From Halichoerus grypus (taxonomy: Eukaryota > Chordata > Mammalia > Carnivora > Phocidae), in the NCBI RefSeq assembly GCF_964656455.1, contig NC_135717.1:149905793-149969792 (forward strand): DNA of 64,000 nt. The letters run 5' to 3'. Under the pieces are notes generated by a model. It was not told where the DNA came from, made no database searches, and was given only the letters and a program-made list of their open reading frames with translations. Position numbers and translations under genes: made by a program. Positions within the stretch are counted from its first letter, which is position 1. Each line of letters begins with the position of its first letter. Below are positions 12,470 to 22,071 of the stretch, piece after piece.

Positions 12470-12640
12470 TCCCCCCTCCCCCTGCCACATTCCCTATCTT
12501 AATTAGTGAGGCTATCAACATGAGATTCTGAGCCAGAAACCTCTCTGCTTCCCAAGTCAATGACCAAGTTGCAATGATTTGATCTCCTAAGTATTCTTCA
12601 TAAGAGGAGTTCTCTCTTGTTACTCTTTGGTCTATGCCAC
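12470..12640 (+). mobile_element. L2 fragment (possible)
   Basis: The wording around CAGAAACCTCTCTGCTTCCC, then CAATGACCAAGTTGCAATG and CTCCTAAGTATTCTTC, follows the L2 order for this region. Diverged; identity is by eye only. Confidence 0.4.
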
Positions 12641-12719
12641 AGCTCAAACCCTAGGCATCTTTCATCTGTGCTAGTACTGCATACTCTTCTAGGAGTTATT
12701 AAAACCTTAGACACATAAC

Positions 12720-13378
12720 AAATAATACAAGTAAATAGTAAATAGTACTTAGTTAAGAAATAAAATGGTATCCATGTGGTTGAAGAAGCCTATGTAGTAC
12801 TACTGCCTAAATACACCCCTCTTCTCCCCCAAGCCTGGCACAGGTAGCTTCTATCTTGAATTGGAGGTCTATCATTTCCATGTATGCTTTCATACTCTTC
12901 ATATGTGTGCATGTCTGTGTGCGTCTGTATGTGTGTGCTCAGATGTGTGGCACACATATATATCCTTGCTATTTTACTTTCTGTATCTTATGTTTATCCC
13001 TCAACATTTCTTGAGAGTTATCCATGCTGATTTTTGAAGTTTTATTTTGTTTATTTTCATAGCTGTTTGTATTAAATTGTGTGATTATATCACAATTTAT
13101 TTATCCATTCTTTTGTTGATAGATAATTAGATTGTTTCTAGTTTTTCCTATTATAAATATGTCTGCTATGACCATTCTTTTACTTTTCTTGGGTAAGTGC
13201 ATGAGTTCTTTAGATTATGTATCTGGGAGTGGATTGGTGGATAAAGGGATAGCGTATCTTTAGCTAATATTCTCTCTCAAGGGATTGCAATCTTTTCACT
13301 TACACTAGCAGTCTATGAATACCTTCTGCTGTATGTCCTCCACAACATTAGGTATTGTTGACTATTAGAAAAAGTAAT
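12720..13378 (-). mobile_element. Old L1 (L1M-class) 3' UTR and ORF2 end, antisense (first part)
   Basis: It shows an antisense 3' UTR (CAGGTAGCTTCTATCTTG, TTCCATGTATGCTTTCATAC), then ORF2-end text (TTATCCATTCTTTTGTTGATAGA, shown in part) and CTAGCAGTCTATGAATACC. A likely LTR block separates it from the continuation at 13801. A degenerate GT stretch lies near 12903-12950. Confidence 0.7.
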
Positions 13379-13800
13379 AAAGAGAACTTGACCACCAGTG
13401 GACCTGAAAGCTAGACTAAAACAATCAGAGGCTCCTCACTCTCTCCCTTGTCCTTAGAATGTAAGCTCTGCCCACTGTTCCCACATTGGGAGCCATTTTC
13501 AAGAACTCAGTCTTGAAAGAACAATGTGTTGTTGAGATCGTCTGGACAGTATATGTGACAGAACCCCATTAAAATGTTGTATAAACTTTTAAGATTCTGG
13601 AGGGCAGGTGCAGAGATTAATAGTCTTCTTACCACCCAGGATAAGCCTTGTATGTGAGTTCCCTTGCTTATTAAAGCTGCCACCTACCAATCTGGAATGG
13701 TCTGCTTCTTTCTTCTGTCTCTCCTCCCCCCACTATATGAGGACTGGTTTCAGATTTCATCCAGGAAACTCCAATATTTGTGAACCAAGGATGACTTCTT
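13379..13800 (+). mobile_element. LTR-like block inserted in an L1
   Basis: About 420 bp that does not fit the surrounding L1. It contains two polyadenylation-like hexamers (ATTAAA near 13569 and 13670), the second followed by CACCTACCAATCTGGAATGG and CT-rich text, as in the R-U5 part of many retroviral LTRs. Clear TG/CA ends and target repeats were not found. It could instead be unique sequence or another repeat class. Confidence 0.4.
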
Positions 13801-14016
13801 AATTAAAATGTTGAAATATTAAGTTATTTATCACCCTGATTTTGATTTGTATTTTCTTGATTTCAAATGAGGTACAATATCTTTAAACTTTTTTTTTTTG
13901 GTTAATATGATTTCTGTGAATCACCCATTTACCATATTTGCTATTTTCTATTGGACCACTTTTGTTTTTCTTGATTTATAAGTATTACTTATATATTCTA
14001 AATACCAATTATTTTC

Positions 14017-14221
14017 GGGCGCCTGGGTGGCTCATTCGTAAAGCATCTGCCTTTGGCTCAGGTCATGATCCCAGGGTCCTGGGATCGAGCCCCACATCGG
14101 GCTACCTGCTCCATGGGAAGCCTGCTTCTCCCTCTCCCACTCCCCTTGCTTGTGTTCCCTCTCTTGCTGTCTCTCTCTCCGTCAAATAAATAAACAAAAT
14201 CTTAAAAAATATAAAAATAAG
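14017..14221 (+). mobile_element. Can-SINE (SINEC), plus strand, with a tripled target site
   Basis: Full-length: GGGCGCCTGGGTGGCTCATT head, GGTCATGATCCCAGGGTCC B-box region, CT-rich middle and AAATAAATAAACAAAATCTT tail. The preceding site AAATACCAATTATTTTC (14000-14016) recurs after the tail in part at 14223-14233 and almost entirely at 14250-14265, separated by a T-rich spacer. Confidence 0.96.
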
Positions 14222-14539
14222 TAAATACCAATTTTTTTCTTTTTTTTTTAATACCAATTATTTTCTATTCAATATCTTGCAAATGTCTCTTCTTTGTCTT
14301 GTGGCTTGGCTTTTCTCATTTTTTGAATGGGTCTTGTGATAATTAAAAGTATTTTATTTTAGTCTATTAGAATTAGTATTTTCTTTTATGAATTATGTGT
14401 TTGTCTAAAATAGTTTTATCCTACTCTGAGGGAAACATTTTCTTCAAAACTTTTAAAAATAATGCTTTTCATATGTGAGACAATAATTTACCAGAATTGA
14501 TTTTGTGTATGGCATGAAGTGGAAAACCGGTTTTTATAT

Positions 14540-14595
14540 TATCATCACCATCGTCATCATTGTCCTAATCATCATCATCATCATCATCATCATTA
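14540..14595. repeat. (ATC)n trinucleotide repeat
   Basis: An imperfect left part (ATCATCACCATCGTCATC) is followed by a purer run of TCA/ATC units. It lies within the antisense L1. Confidence 0.95.
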
Positions 14596-15157
14596 TATGG
14601 AAAGTTATTATTGAAGTTATATTGAAGTTACTATTTTCCCACTGATCTATAGTGATCATTCTAAGTCAAGTTTTCATACATATGTGGGGTTGTCTCTGAG
14701 CTCTCTATTTTGTTCCATTAGTCTTTTTTTTCTATTTCTGTGAAATACCACATTGCATTTATCAATGCAGCATTATAATCATCTTGATATCTAGTTAAGT
14801 AAATACCTGCATATTACTCTTCTTTTTTCCTCTTATTCTCCAGTAATGTCTTTAATGCTTGGAAATTTTCATTTCCGTATACCTTTTTAAAGCCTTCTTT
14901 TAAGTTTTATGAAAAAACTTTGGATTTTGCTTGAAATTTCAGGAATTTGTATATTTATGAGGAGAGAATTGTCATATTTATGATATTTAAGCATCTTCTC
15001 CAATGACCTGCTTTTTTGTTCTCTTTATTTTGTTACTATCAAGAAGGTTATGTTCTTAAAATTATATTTCAGACTTTCCAGTTGCTGAAATATAAAAATA
15101 TGATTTTAAAAATAATTTATCTTATGTTAATTAAATTATCTGAACTGTCATTAATTT

Positions 15158-15356
15158 AATTTAATTTTTTTTTTAAGATTTTAGTTATTTGACAGAGACA
15201 GAGAGAGCACAAGTAGGCAGAGTGCAGGCAGAGAGAGAGGGAGAAGCAGGCTCTCAGCTGAGCAGGGAGCCCAATGCAGGGCTCAGTCCCAGGACCCTGG
15301 AATCATGACCTGAGCCGAAGGCAGCTGCTTAACCAACTGAGCCACCCAGGCACCCC
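15158..15356 (-). mobile_element. Can-SINE (SINEC), minus strand
   Basis: Full-length on the minus strand: T-rich tail side at left, CTGAGCAGGGAGCCCAATGC, and head side GAGCCACCCAGGCACCCC at right. A perfect 14-bp target duplication, ACTGTCATTAATTT, lies at 15144-15157 and 15360-15373. Confidence 0.97.
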
Positions 15357-15649
15357 TGCACTGTCATTAATTTTAATAATTTGGACATAGATTCATTTGA
15401 GTTTTCTGAATAGATAACATTTTTCTAAGAACAATTATAATGTTGATATCTTTGAATTCCTTATATTTTCTATTTATATTCTCTTACTTTTGATAAATAA
15501 GATCTCCTGTACATTGTATAAGAGGCAATAGTGAATATGTTTGCTGATTATATGGGGTATTTTACTTTGTATGAGCCATTCTTCACTATGTATGACACAA
15601 TGAGTTTGTAGATTAGTGTTCTTTGTGCTGTGTGTGTGTATGTGTGTAT

Positions 15650-15805
15650 GTGTAAGGCTAAAAGAAGTACAGAAAAATGTTAATAGTATTTTTTTTTCTG
15701 AATTTTGAAATTGTATATATTTTTTAGGCTTTTTATACTTCTCTATGTTTTCTGAATTTTCTGCAGCAATAAGTATTTTCTTATTAAAAATAAATGTTTT
15801 TAAAA
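15650..15805 (+). mobile_element. Old L1 3' UTR tail fragment
   Basis: It resembles the end of an old L1 in sense orientation: AAAAATGTTAATAGTATT, a TTTTCTGAATTTTCTGCAGC section, then AATAAGTATTTTCTTATT and an A-rich end. The same layout is seen at 29.6-29.85 kb. Confidence 0.5.
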
Positions 15806-16077
15806 TATATGAAACTAACAGCTATGATAAATTAAAAGATGTTTTGGTACTTTTAGACATAAGCATAATCTAGCAATGTGGGCCTTTGTCATCCCTTTAA
15901 TGAATATAACAACAACGACAACAAAAAGTTTAAATTATGCAGGGAATTTATGATGATATAAACTCTTTAATATGCAAAGTGAGGAATAGATGAATTCAAG
16001 ATTAGAAGATTCAACAATCATTATCCATTGTCATCAGAGACTAAAAAATATAAATATGTATATAATAAAAAATTGTA

Positions 16078-17735
16078 TCATACAGGAATTCAGTAAAGGG
16101 ACAGGATATAAAATCAATCCACAGAAATCAGTGGCATTCCTATACACCAACAACAAGACAGAAGAAAGAGAAATTAAGGAGTCGATCCCATTTACAATTG
16201 CACCCAAAACCATAAGATACCTAGGAATAAATCTAACCAAAGAGGCAAAGAATCTGTACTCAGAAAACTGTAAAATACTAATGAAAGAAATTGAGGAAGA
16301 CACAAAGAAATGGAAAAATGTTCCATGCTCATGGATTGGAAGAACAAATATTGTGAAGATGTCAATGCTACCTAGAGCAATCTACACATTCAATGCAATC
16401 CCTATCAAAATACCATCCACTTTTTTCAAAGAAATGGAACAAATAATCCTAAAATTTATATGGAACCAGAAAAGACCCCGAATAGCCAGAGGAATGTTGA
16501 AAAAGAAAAGCAAAGTTGGTGGCATCACAATTCCAGACTTCAAGCTCTATTACAAAACTGTAATCATCAAGACAGTATGGTACTGGCACAAAAACAGACA
16601 CATAGATCCATGGAACAGAAGAGAGAGCCCAGAAATGGACCCTCAACTCTGGGTCAACTAATCTTTGACAAGGCAGGAAAGAATGTCCAATGGAAAAAAG
16701 ACAGTCTCTTCAACAAATGGTGTTGGGAAAATTGGACAGCCACATGCAGAAGAATGAAACTGGACCATTTCCTTACCCCACACACAAAAATAGACTCAAA
16801 ATGGTTGAAAGACCTCAATGTGAGACAGGAGTCCATCAACATCCTAAAGGAGAACACAGGCAGCAACCTCTTCGACCTCAGCTGCAGCAACTTCTTCCTA
16901 GAAACATTGCGAAAGGCAAGGGAAGCAAGGGCAAAAATGAACTATTGGGACTTCATCAAGATAAAAAGCTTTTGCACAGCAAAAGAAACAGTCAACGAAA
17001 CCAAAAGACAACTGACAGAATGGGAGAAGATATTTGCAAATGACATTTCAGGTAAAGGGCTAGTATCCAAAATCTATAAAGAACTTATCAAACTCAACAC
17101 CCAAAGAACAAATGATCCAATCAAGAAATGGGCAGAAGACATGAACTGACATTTTTCCAAAGAAGACATCCAAATGGCCAACAGACACATGAAAAAGTGC
17201 TCAACATTGCTCGGTATCAGGGAAATCCAAATCAAAACCTTAATGAGATACCACCTCACACCAGTCAGAATGGCTAAAATTAACAAGTCAGGAAACAACA
17301 GATGTTGGCAGGGATGCAGAGAAAGGGGAACCCTCCTACACTGTTGGTGGGAATGCAAGCTGGTGCAGCCACTCTGGAAAACAGTATGGAGGTTCCTCAA
17401 AAAAGTTGAAAATAGAGCTACCATATGATCCAGCAATTACACTACGGGGTATTTACCCCAAAGATACAAATGTAGGGATCCAAAGGGGTACGTGCACCCC
17501 AATGTTTATAGCAGCAATGTCCACAATAGCCAAACTGTGGAAAGAGCCTAGATGTCCATCGACAGATGAATGGATAAAGAAGATGTGGTGTATATATACA
17601 ATGGAATATTATGCAGCCATCAAAAGGAATGAGATCTTGCCATTTGCAACGACATGGATGGAACTGGAGGGTATTATGCTGAGCGAAATAAGTCAATCAA
17701 AGAAAGACATGTATCTCATGATCTCACTGATATGA
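16078..17735 (+). pseudogene. L1 ORF2 C-terminal remnant (broken)
   Basis: L1 ORF2 encodes endonuclease and reverse transcriptase. Only the part downstream of the reverse-transcriptase catalytic motif remains, from [16 protein letters not shown] through [11 protein letters not shown] and [12 protein letters not shown] to the cysteine-rich [18 protein letters not shown] stretch near 17300-17360. At least three lesions interrupt it. There is a frameshift near 16648-16655. An in-frame TGA lies at 17147-17149, where the family normally has an arginine codon. A further frameshift near 17401 follows an A run before GTTGAAAATAGAGC. The four short frames at 15990-16661, 16460-17149, 17174-17428 and 17406-17735 are pieces of this one gene. 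The first 88 bases of the first frame are host flank. Confidence 0.93.
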
Positions 17736-17914
17736 GGAATTCTTAATCTCAGGAAACAAACTGAGGGTTGCTGGAGTGGTGGGGGTGGGAGGGATGGGGT
17801 GGCTGGGTGATAGACCAGGGGAGGGTGGGGAGGGTATGTGCTATGGTGAGCGCTGTGAATTATGTAAGACTGTTGAATCACAGACCTGTACCTCTGAAAC
17901 AAATAATACATTAT

Positions 17915-17947
17915 ATGTTAAAAAAAATTAAAAAAAAAAGAAGAAGA
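17915..17947 (+). other. Internal A-rich tract between two L1 3' UTR modules
   Basis: TATATGTTAAAAAAAATTAAAA and following As, then GAAGAAGATAGC, lie inside the element. This looks like a fossil poly-A tail sealed between two 3' end modules. Confidence 0.7.
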
Positions 17948-18246
17948 TAGCAGGAGGGGAAGAATGAAGGGAGGGAAAATCGGAGGGGGAAACGAACCAT
18001 GAGAGAGTATAGACTCTGAGAAACAAACTGAGGGTTCTAGAGGGGAGGAGGGTGGGGGGATGGGTTAGCCTGGTGATGGGTATTAAAGAGGGCACGTTCT
18101 GCATGGAGCACTGGGTGTTATACGCAAACAATGAATCATGGAACACTACATCAAAAACTAATGATGTAATGTATGGTGATTAACATAACACAATAATAAA
18201 AAGTAAATAAATAAAATAAAACCTTAAAATCTTTTAAAAAATTGTA

Positions 18247-19440
18247 GCTCTATAGTTGCCATAGAGAGCCTACACCAAAATAATATAGAATAGACAATAC
18301 TATAAATATATTTTTTTAAACTATCTACATATTTTTATAGGACTATCATTCTTTGTGTCTGATCTTAATTTGCTGAAAATTTACCACTGTTTCATATACA
18401 GTTGAACTATTTCAATGTTAACTTTATGAAGCTACGTCAAACATTTGTAACTTACTTAGAAATCCTTAAAAAGAGCATATATATACATACAATGCAAAAT
18501 ACACAATAAATTTTGTTTACTCTAGAGCCTCTTAAATATTATATTTCATAGTTAACAACACATTCTGTTTTGTTCTGCTTAAAGAAATCTATCATTATTT
18601 CTTTCCTTTTGTAGGCTAGAAGAATCAAGCACATAATATAACAAAATCATAACAGCATAATTTGAAGCACTCGAACATAAAACATGATTTTACAAACATT
18701 ACTTTAACAGTTGAAGACCCAGAGTTATAGAAGTTTTCCTGACTGGATATTGGAGTTTATCATTGTTTCATGTCTAGTTTTACCCTCTCCCGTTACATCC
18801 TTTACATATATCATGTTGCCTTGTAGCAAGGGAAAGTGGATAATTTTGAACTCTTTTTTGTAGATAGATATGAGGTCCATTAATTAGAGAGGTAAAATGA
18901 ATTCTCTTGTATAGTGTATTATGCAAGCATTATCAGTTACTAACATCCAGCTCTTTGCTAACATATACTTAAAAGAAATATACAGTATTTGATAACATTA
19001 GCAGTGAAATTCCTGATATCAAATATGGATTATCATTATCTCAAGGCAATAGGTGACTAGGTAAGAAAACAGTTTCTTGTGTGATGGATTGAATTGTGAC
19101 ATTACAAAAGGCAGGTTGGCAGAGAGAAAACAGAATAATGTAAGAGGTCAGTGCAGGAGACTTAGATGATACTGTCAGAACAGAACTACCCTGAAGTGTC
19201 AGTATGTTCAGTGTTTAAGTTTCATATAGGCACCTAGTAGGAAGGAAGGAAAGAAAGCAAGTAGAAAGGAGAGGAAAACTTAAAAGGAGAGGAAAAAGCC
19301 ATATAACATAATGTTTATTATCCTTTGAGGAAGTTATTATATTCCAGAAAGTCATATTGCTGCTATTTACACTGAGACTGGTATATATCCACCATAGTCT
19401 ATGTGACTACCACAGCTAACTGTATCATTTATAACTAACT
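18247..19440. other. Unassigned non-coding sequence
   Basis: AT-rich with no gene or repeat family recognised. It includes a purine-rich stretch near 19240-19310 (GGAAGGAAGGAAAGAAAGC and similar). Confidence 0.4.
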
Positions 19441-19444
19441 GCTT

Positions 19445-20041
19445 TTTTTCCAGATTTATTGAGGAATAATTGACAAATAAAATTGCATATAAGTAAAGTG
19501 TGCATGAAGATTTGGTACACATATATATTGTGAAGTGATTATCATAATCAAGTTAATTAATGCATCACCTCATATAGTCATCTCCATGTCTCTCTCCCTA
19601 TCTCCTCTTTCCTCTCATATTGAGAATGCTCAAGATCCACTTGCAACAAATTTCAAGTATATAATACCATAGTATTAATTATAGGCTCTGTGCTATACAT
19701 TAGATCCTCAGAATTTATTTATCTTATAACTGAAAGTTTATATCCTTGTCCTATATCTTTCTATTTCTCCTACTCTCCAGGTCCTGCACCCTCTGTTTCT
19801 ATGAGATTGGCCTTTTTTTTTTTTTTTTTAAAGATTCAACTTATAAGTGATACCATACAGTATTTGTCTCTCTCTGTCTGGCATGTTTCATTTAATGTAA
19901 TGTCCTCCATTTTCATCCACGTTGTGGCAAATAGCAGGATTTCCTTCTTTTTTTATGTCTGACTAATATCTCATTATAACATTCATACATACCATATTTT
20001 CTTTTCCATTCATTCATCAGTGGACACTTAGGTTGTTTCTG
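19445..20041 (-). mobile_element. Old L1 3' part (non-inverted arm of twin-primed copy)
   Basis: The plus strand shows an antisense 3' UTR (CAGATTTATTGAGGAATAATTGAC near 19454, in part), then antisense ORF2 end (CATTCATCAGTGGACACTTAGG at 20014-20035, in part). At 20041 the sequence abruptly changes to sense ORF2. The left edge is T-rich, consistent with a poly-A tail on the minus strand. A T run at 19812-19829 interrupts it. Confidence 0.8.
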
Positions 20042-20815
20042 ACCAATGGAACAGAGGAGAGAGCCCAGAAATAAACCCACATAATATATGGTGAACTAAC
20101 CTTTGATACAATGGGGAAAGATAGTCACTTCAATGAATGGTGGGAAAACTGGATATCCATAATCTAAAGAATGAAACTTGATCCCTGTCTTACACCACTA
20201 ACAAAAATTAACTCAGAATGGATTTAAAGACTTAAATGTAAGACCTGAAACTATAAAACTAAAGGAAAGCATAGGGAAAATATCCTTGAGATTGGTCTTA
20301 ACAATGAGTTTTTGAATATGAAACCAAAAGCATAGATATCAAAAGGTAATATAAATAAGTGGGACTACATTAGTTTCTTCACAGCAAAAGAGACCATCAA
20401 CAAAATGAAAAGGCAACCTATGGGATGGGAGAAAATATTTACAAATCATTTATCAGATAAGGGAGTAACATCCAAAAAATATAAGGAACAAGGACAACTC
20501 AATAGCAAAATGACAAATAATCCAATTAAAAAATAGAGAAACTGAATAGACATTTTTCCAGAGAAGACATGCAGATGGCCAACAGGTACATGAAAAGGTG
20601 CTCAACATCAGGGAAATGCAAATCAAAATGACAATGAGATATCACCTTGCACCTATTAGAATGGTTATTATCAAAAAGATGAGATAGCCAGTGTTGCTGA
20701 TGGTGTGGAAGAGAGAGAACTGTTGTGCTTTGTTAGTGGGAATTTGTGAATGTGCAACCATCATGGAGAAAAGTATGGAGTTTCCTCAAAAAATCAAAAG
20801 TCAAACTCATTAATA
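20042..20815 (+). mobile_element. Old L1 ORF2 part (inverted 5' arm of twin-primed copy)
   Basis: Sense ORF2 text runs from CCAATGGAACAGAGGAGAG (20043) through GGGATGGGAGAAAATATTTAC and TCAACATCAGGGAAATGC to TATGGAGTTTCCTCAAAAAATC (about 20777-20798). All frames are broken. Its end point lies just upstream, in ORF2 order, of where the minus-strand arm at 20041 starts. That is the arrangement expected from one L1 inverted during insertion. Confidence 0.82.
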
Positions 20816-20829
20816 ATATCTAGTTTAAG

Positions 20830-21490
20830 AAATCCAGCATTTTCAACACTTTCTTGAAAACTGACCTAGTAAAGCATAATTTAAAGTTTCTTAGGATGGG
20901 TTCCTGAGCATTATTTAGGCTAGGGCCACACTTGTAAGAATGTTCCAATATTTTGAGTATTATGAGACATTCTCAGTCTGCCTCTTGGGAACATAAACTC
21001 CAGCCCTCTGTGAGTCCTGGAAGATTTCAACTACCCCTTCCAGGTGACTTTTTTATTGTTTGTTTGTTTGTTTGTTTCCTGGCCTTCGATATTTCCTCTC
21101 AAATGTGCACAGAGGTATGCACCATTAATGAATTGTTGAGACTCCTCTGCCTGTTTCTGTAGCTCTCTGAAGCCCCCTCCTTTTAGATACATTGACCCCT
21201 CTGAATTGTGATTTCTCTCTCTCAGCAAGCTCTGTTTGTTCTACTTCTTCTTGTCCTGCATCCTGAGAATTTCATACAAGCAATAAGCTGGTGCAATCAT
21301 ATGGATCATATGATTGCCTGTTGTCGAATGTATGAAACCAGTGTTTTATAGACTTAGCCCATTTTTCAAAGTGTTTAATATTTTTTTCAAATTTTTGAAA
21401 TTTTAAATCAAATACTGTTGCTCCATCTTGGTTGGAAATGAAAATTGTCTGTGATTTTTTTTTACTATTCCTATTTTTGGTTGAATTATT
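20830..21490. other. Unassigned sequence with a (TTTG)n run and a short palindrome
   Basis: No gene was recognised. A (TTTG)n run sits at 21057-21078. A perfect inverted repeat with 11-bp arms, GCAATCATATG and CATATGATTGC around GAT, lies at 21293-21317. 21140-21290 has an LTR-like or old-L1 flavour but could not be assigned. Confidence 0.4.
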
Positions 21491-21507
21491 TTTTTGAAAC
21501 TTGACAT

Positions 21508-21695
21508 TTTTTTTTAAGATTTTATTTATTTGTCAGAGAGAGAGAGTGCAAGCACAAGTGGGGGAGCGGTAGGCAGAGGGACAAGCAGACTCCCCACTGA
21601 GCAGGGAGCCCGATGCGGGGCTTGATTCCAGGACCCTGGGATCATGACCTGAGCCAAAGGCAGCTGCTTAACTGACTGAGCCACCCAGGCGTCCC
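21508..21695 (-). mobile_element. Can-SINE (SINEC), minus strand
   Basis: Full-length minus-strand copy with GAGCAGGGAGCCCGATGCGG and a head end of GAGCCACCCAGGCGTCCC. A perfect 13-bp target duplication, TGAAACTTGACAT, lies at 21495-21507 and 21696-21708. Confidence 0.97.
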
Positions 21696-21877
21696 TGAAA
21701 CTTGACATATTAATGAAATTCCATATGATTTTTAATCTGAAACCTATGTGTTTGTCTGATTAAAGAGGAAAACATATCTGAGTAGAATTTGGAGGAATAA
21801 AATGTTAATAATTTTTTTAAGTTTCCACATTCTTTGGTCTTTTGCATATTTCTCACACCAATAAGAATAAACTATTT

Positions 21878-22071
21878 TACAGACTAAATGTTTGTGTTCT
21901 GCCCTCCCCCCCCCCCCCAAACACACACACACACAAAATTCCTGTGTTGGTGTCTTAACTCCAAATGTGGTGGTATTTAGAGATGTGGCCTTTGGAAAGT
22001 AACTTGGGTTAGATTAGGTGATGAGGGTGGTGCTGTCATGATGAGATGACAGTTTTTATAAAAAGAGACAC
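21878..22071 (+). mobile_element. MLT1-like MaLR LTR, 5' part
   Basis: It follows the MLT1 A/B order: AAATGTTTGTG near the start, GTGGTGGTATTTAGAGATGTGG, GATTAGGTGATGAGGGTGG, then TTTTTATAAAAAGAGACAC (longer phrases are shown in part). A C13 run (21906-21918) and an (AC)n run (21921-21936) have expanded inside it. An L1 then splits the LTR, which resumes near 22992. Confidence 0.75.

Larger units (their letters stand above)
13801..15100 (-). mobile_element. Old L1 (L1M-class) ORF2, antisense (second part)
   Basis: It continues the antisense ORF2 order broken at 13378: CCTGATTTTGATTTGTATTTTC-like text near 13833, TTGTCTTGTGGCTTGGCTT near 14295, ATTTTGTTCCATTAGTC near 14708 and ATCTTCTCCAATGACC near 14992. 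A Can-SINE (14017-14221) and an ATC repeat interrupt it. Confidence 0.72.
16078..18235 (+). mobile_element. 5'-truncated carnivore L1 with double 3' UTR
   Basis: The element begins inside ORF2 at TCATACAGGAATTCAGTAAA, carries the ORF2 C-terminal part to about 17735, then two successive 3' UTR-like modules (about 17736-17940 and 17941-18213) and an A-rich end. The 11-bp direct repeat AAAAAATTGTA at 16067-16077 and 18236-18246 exactly brackets it and is the likely target duplication. Truncation removed ORF1 and the catalytic half of ORF2, so it cannot move on its own. Confidence 0.95.
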
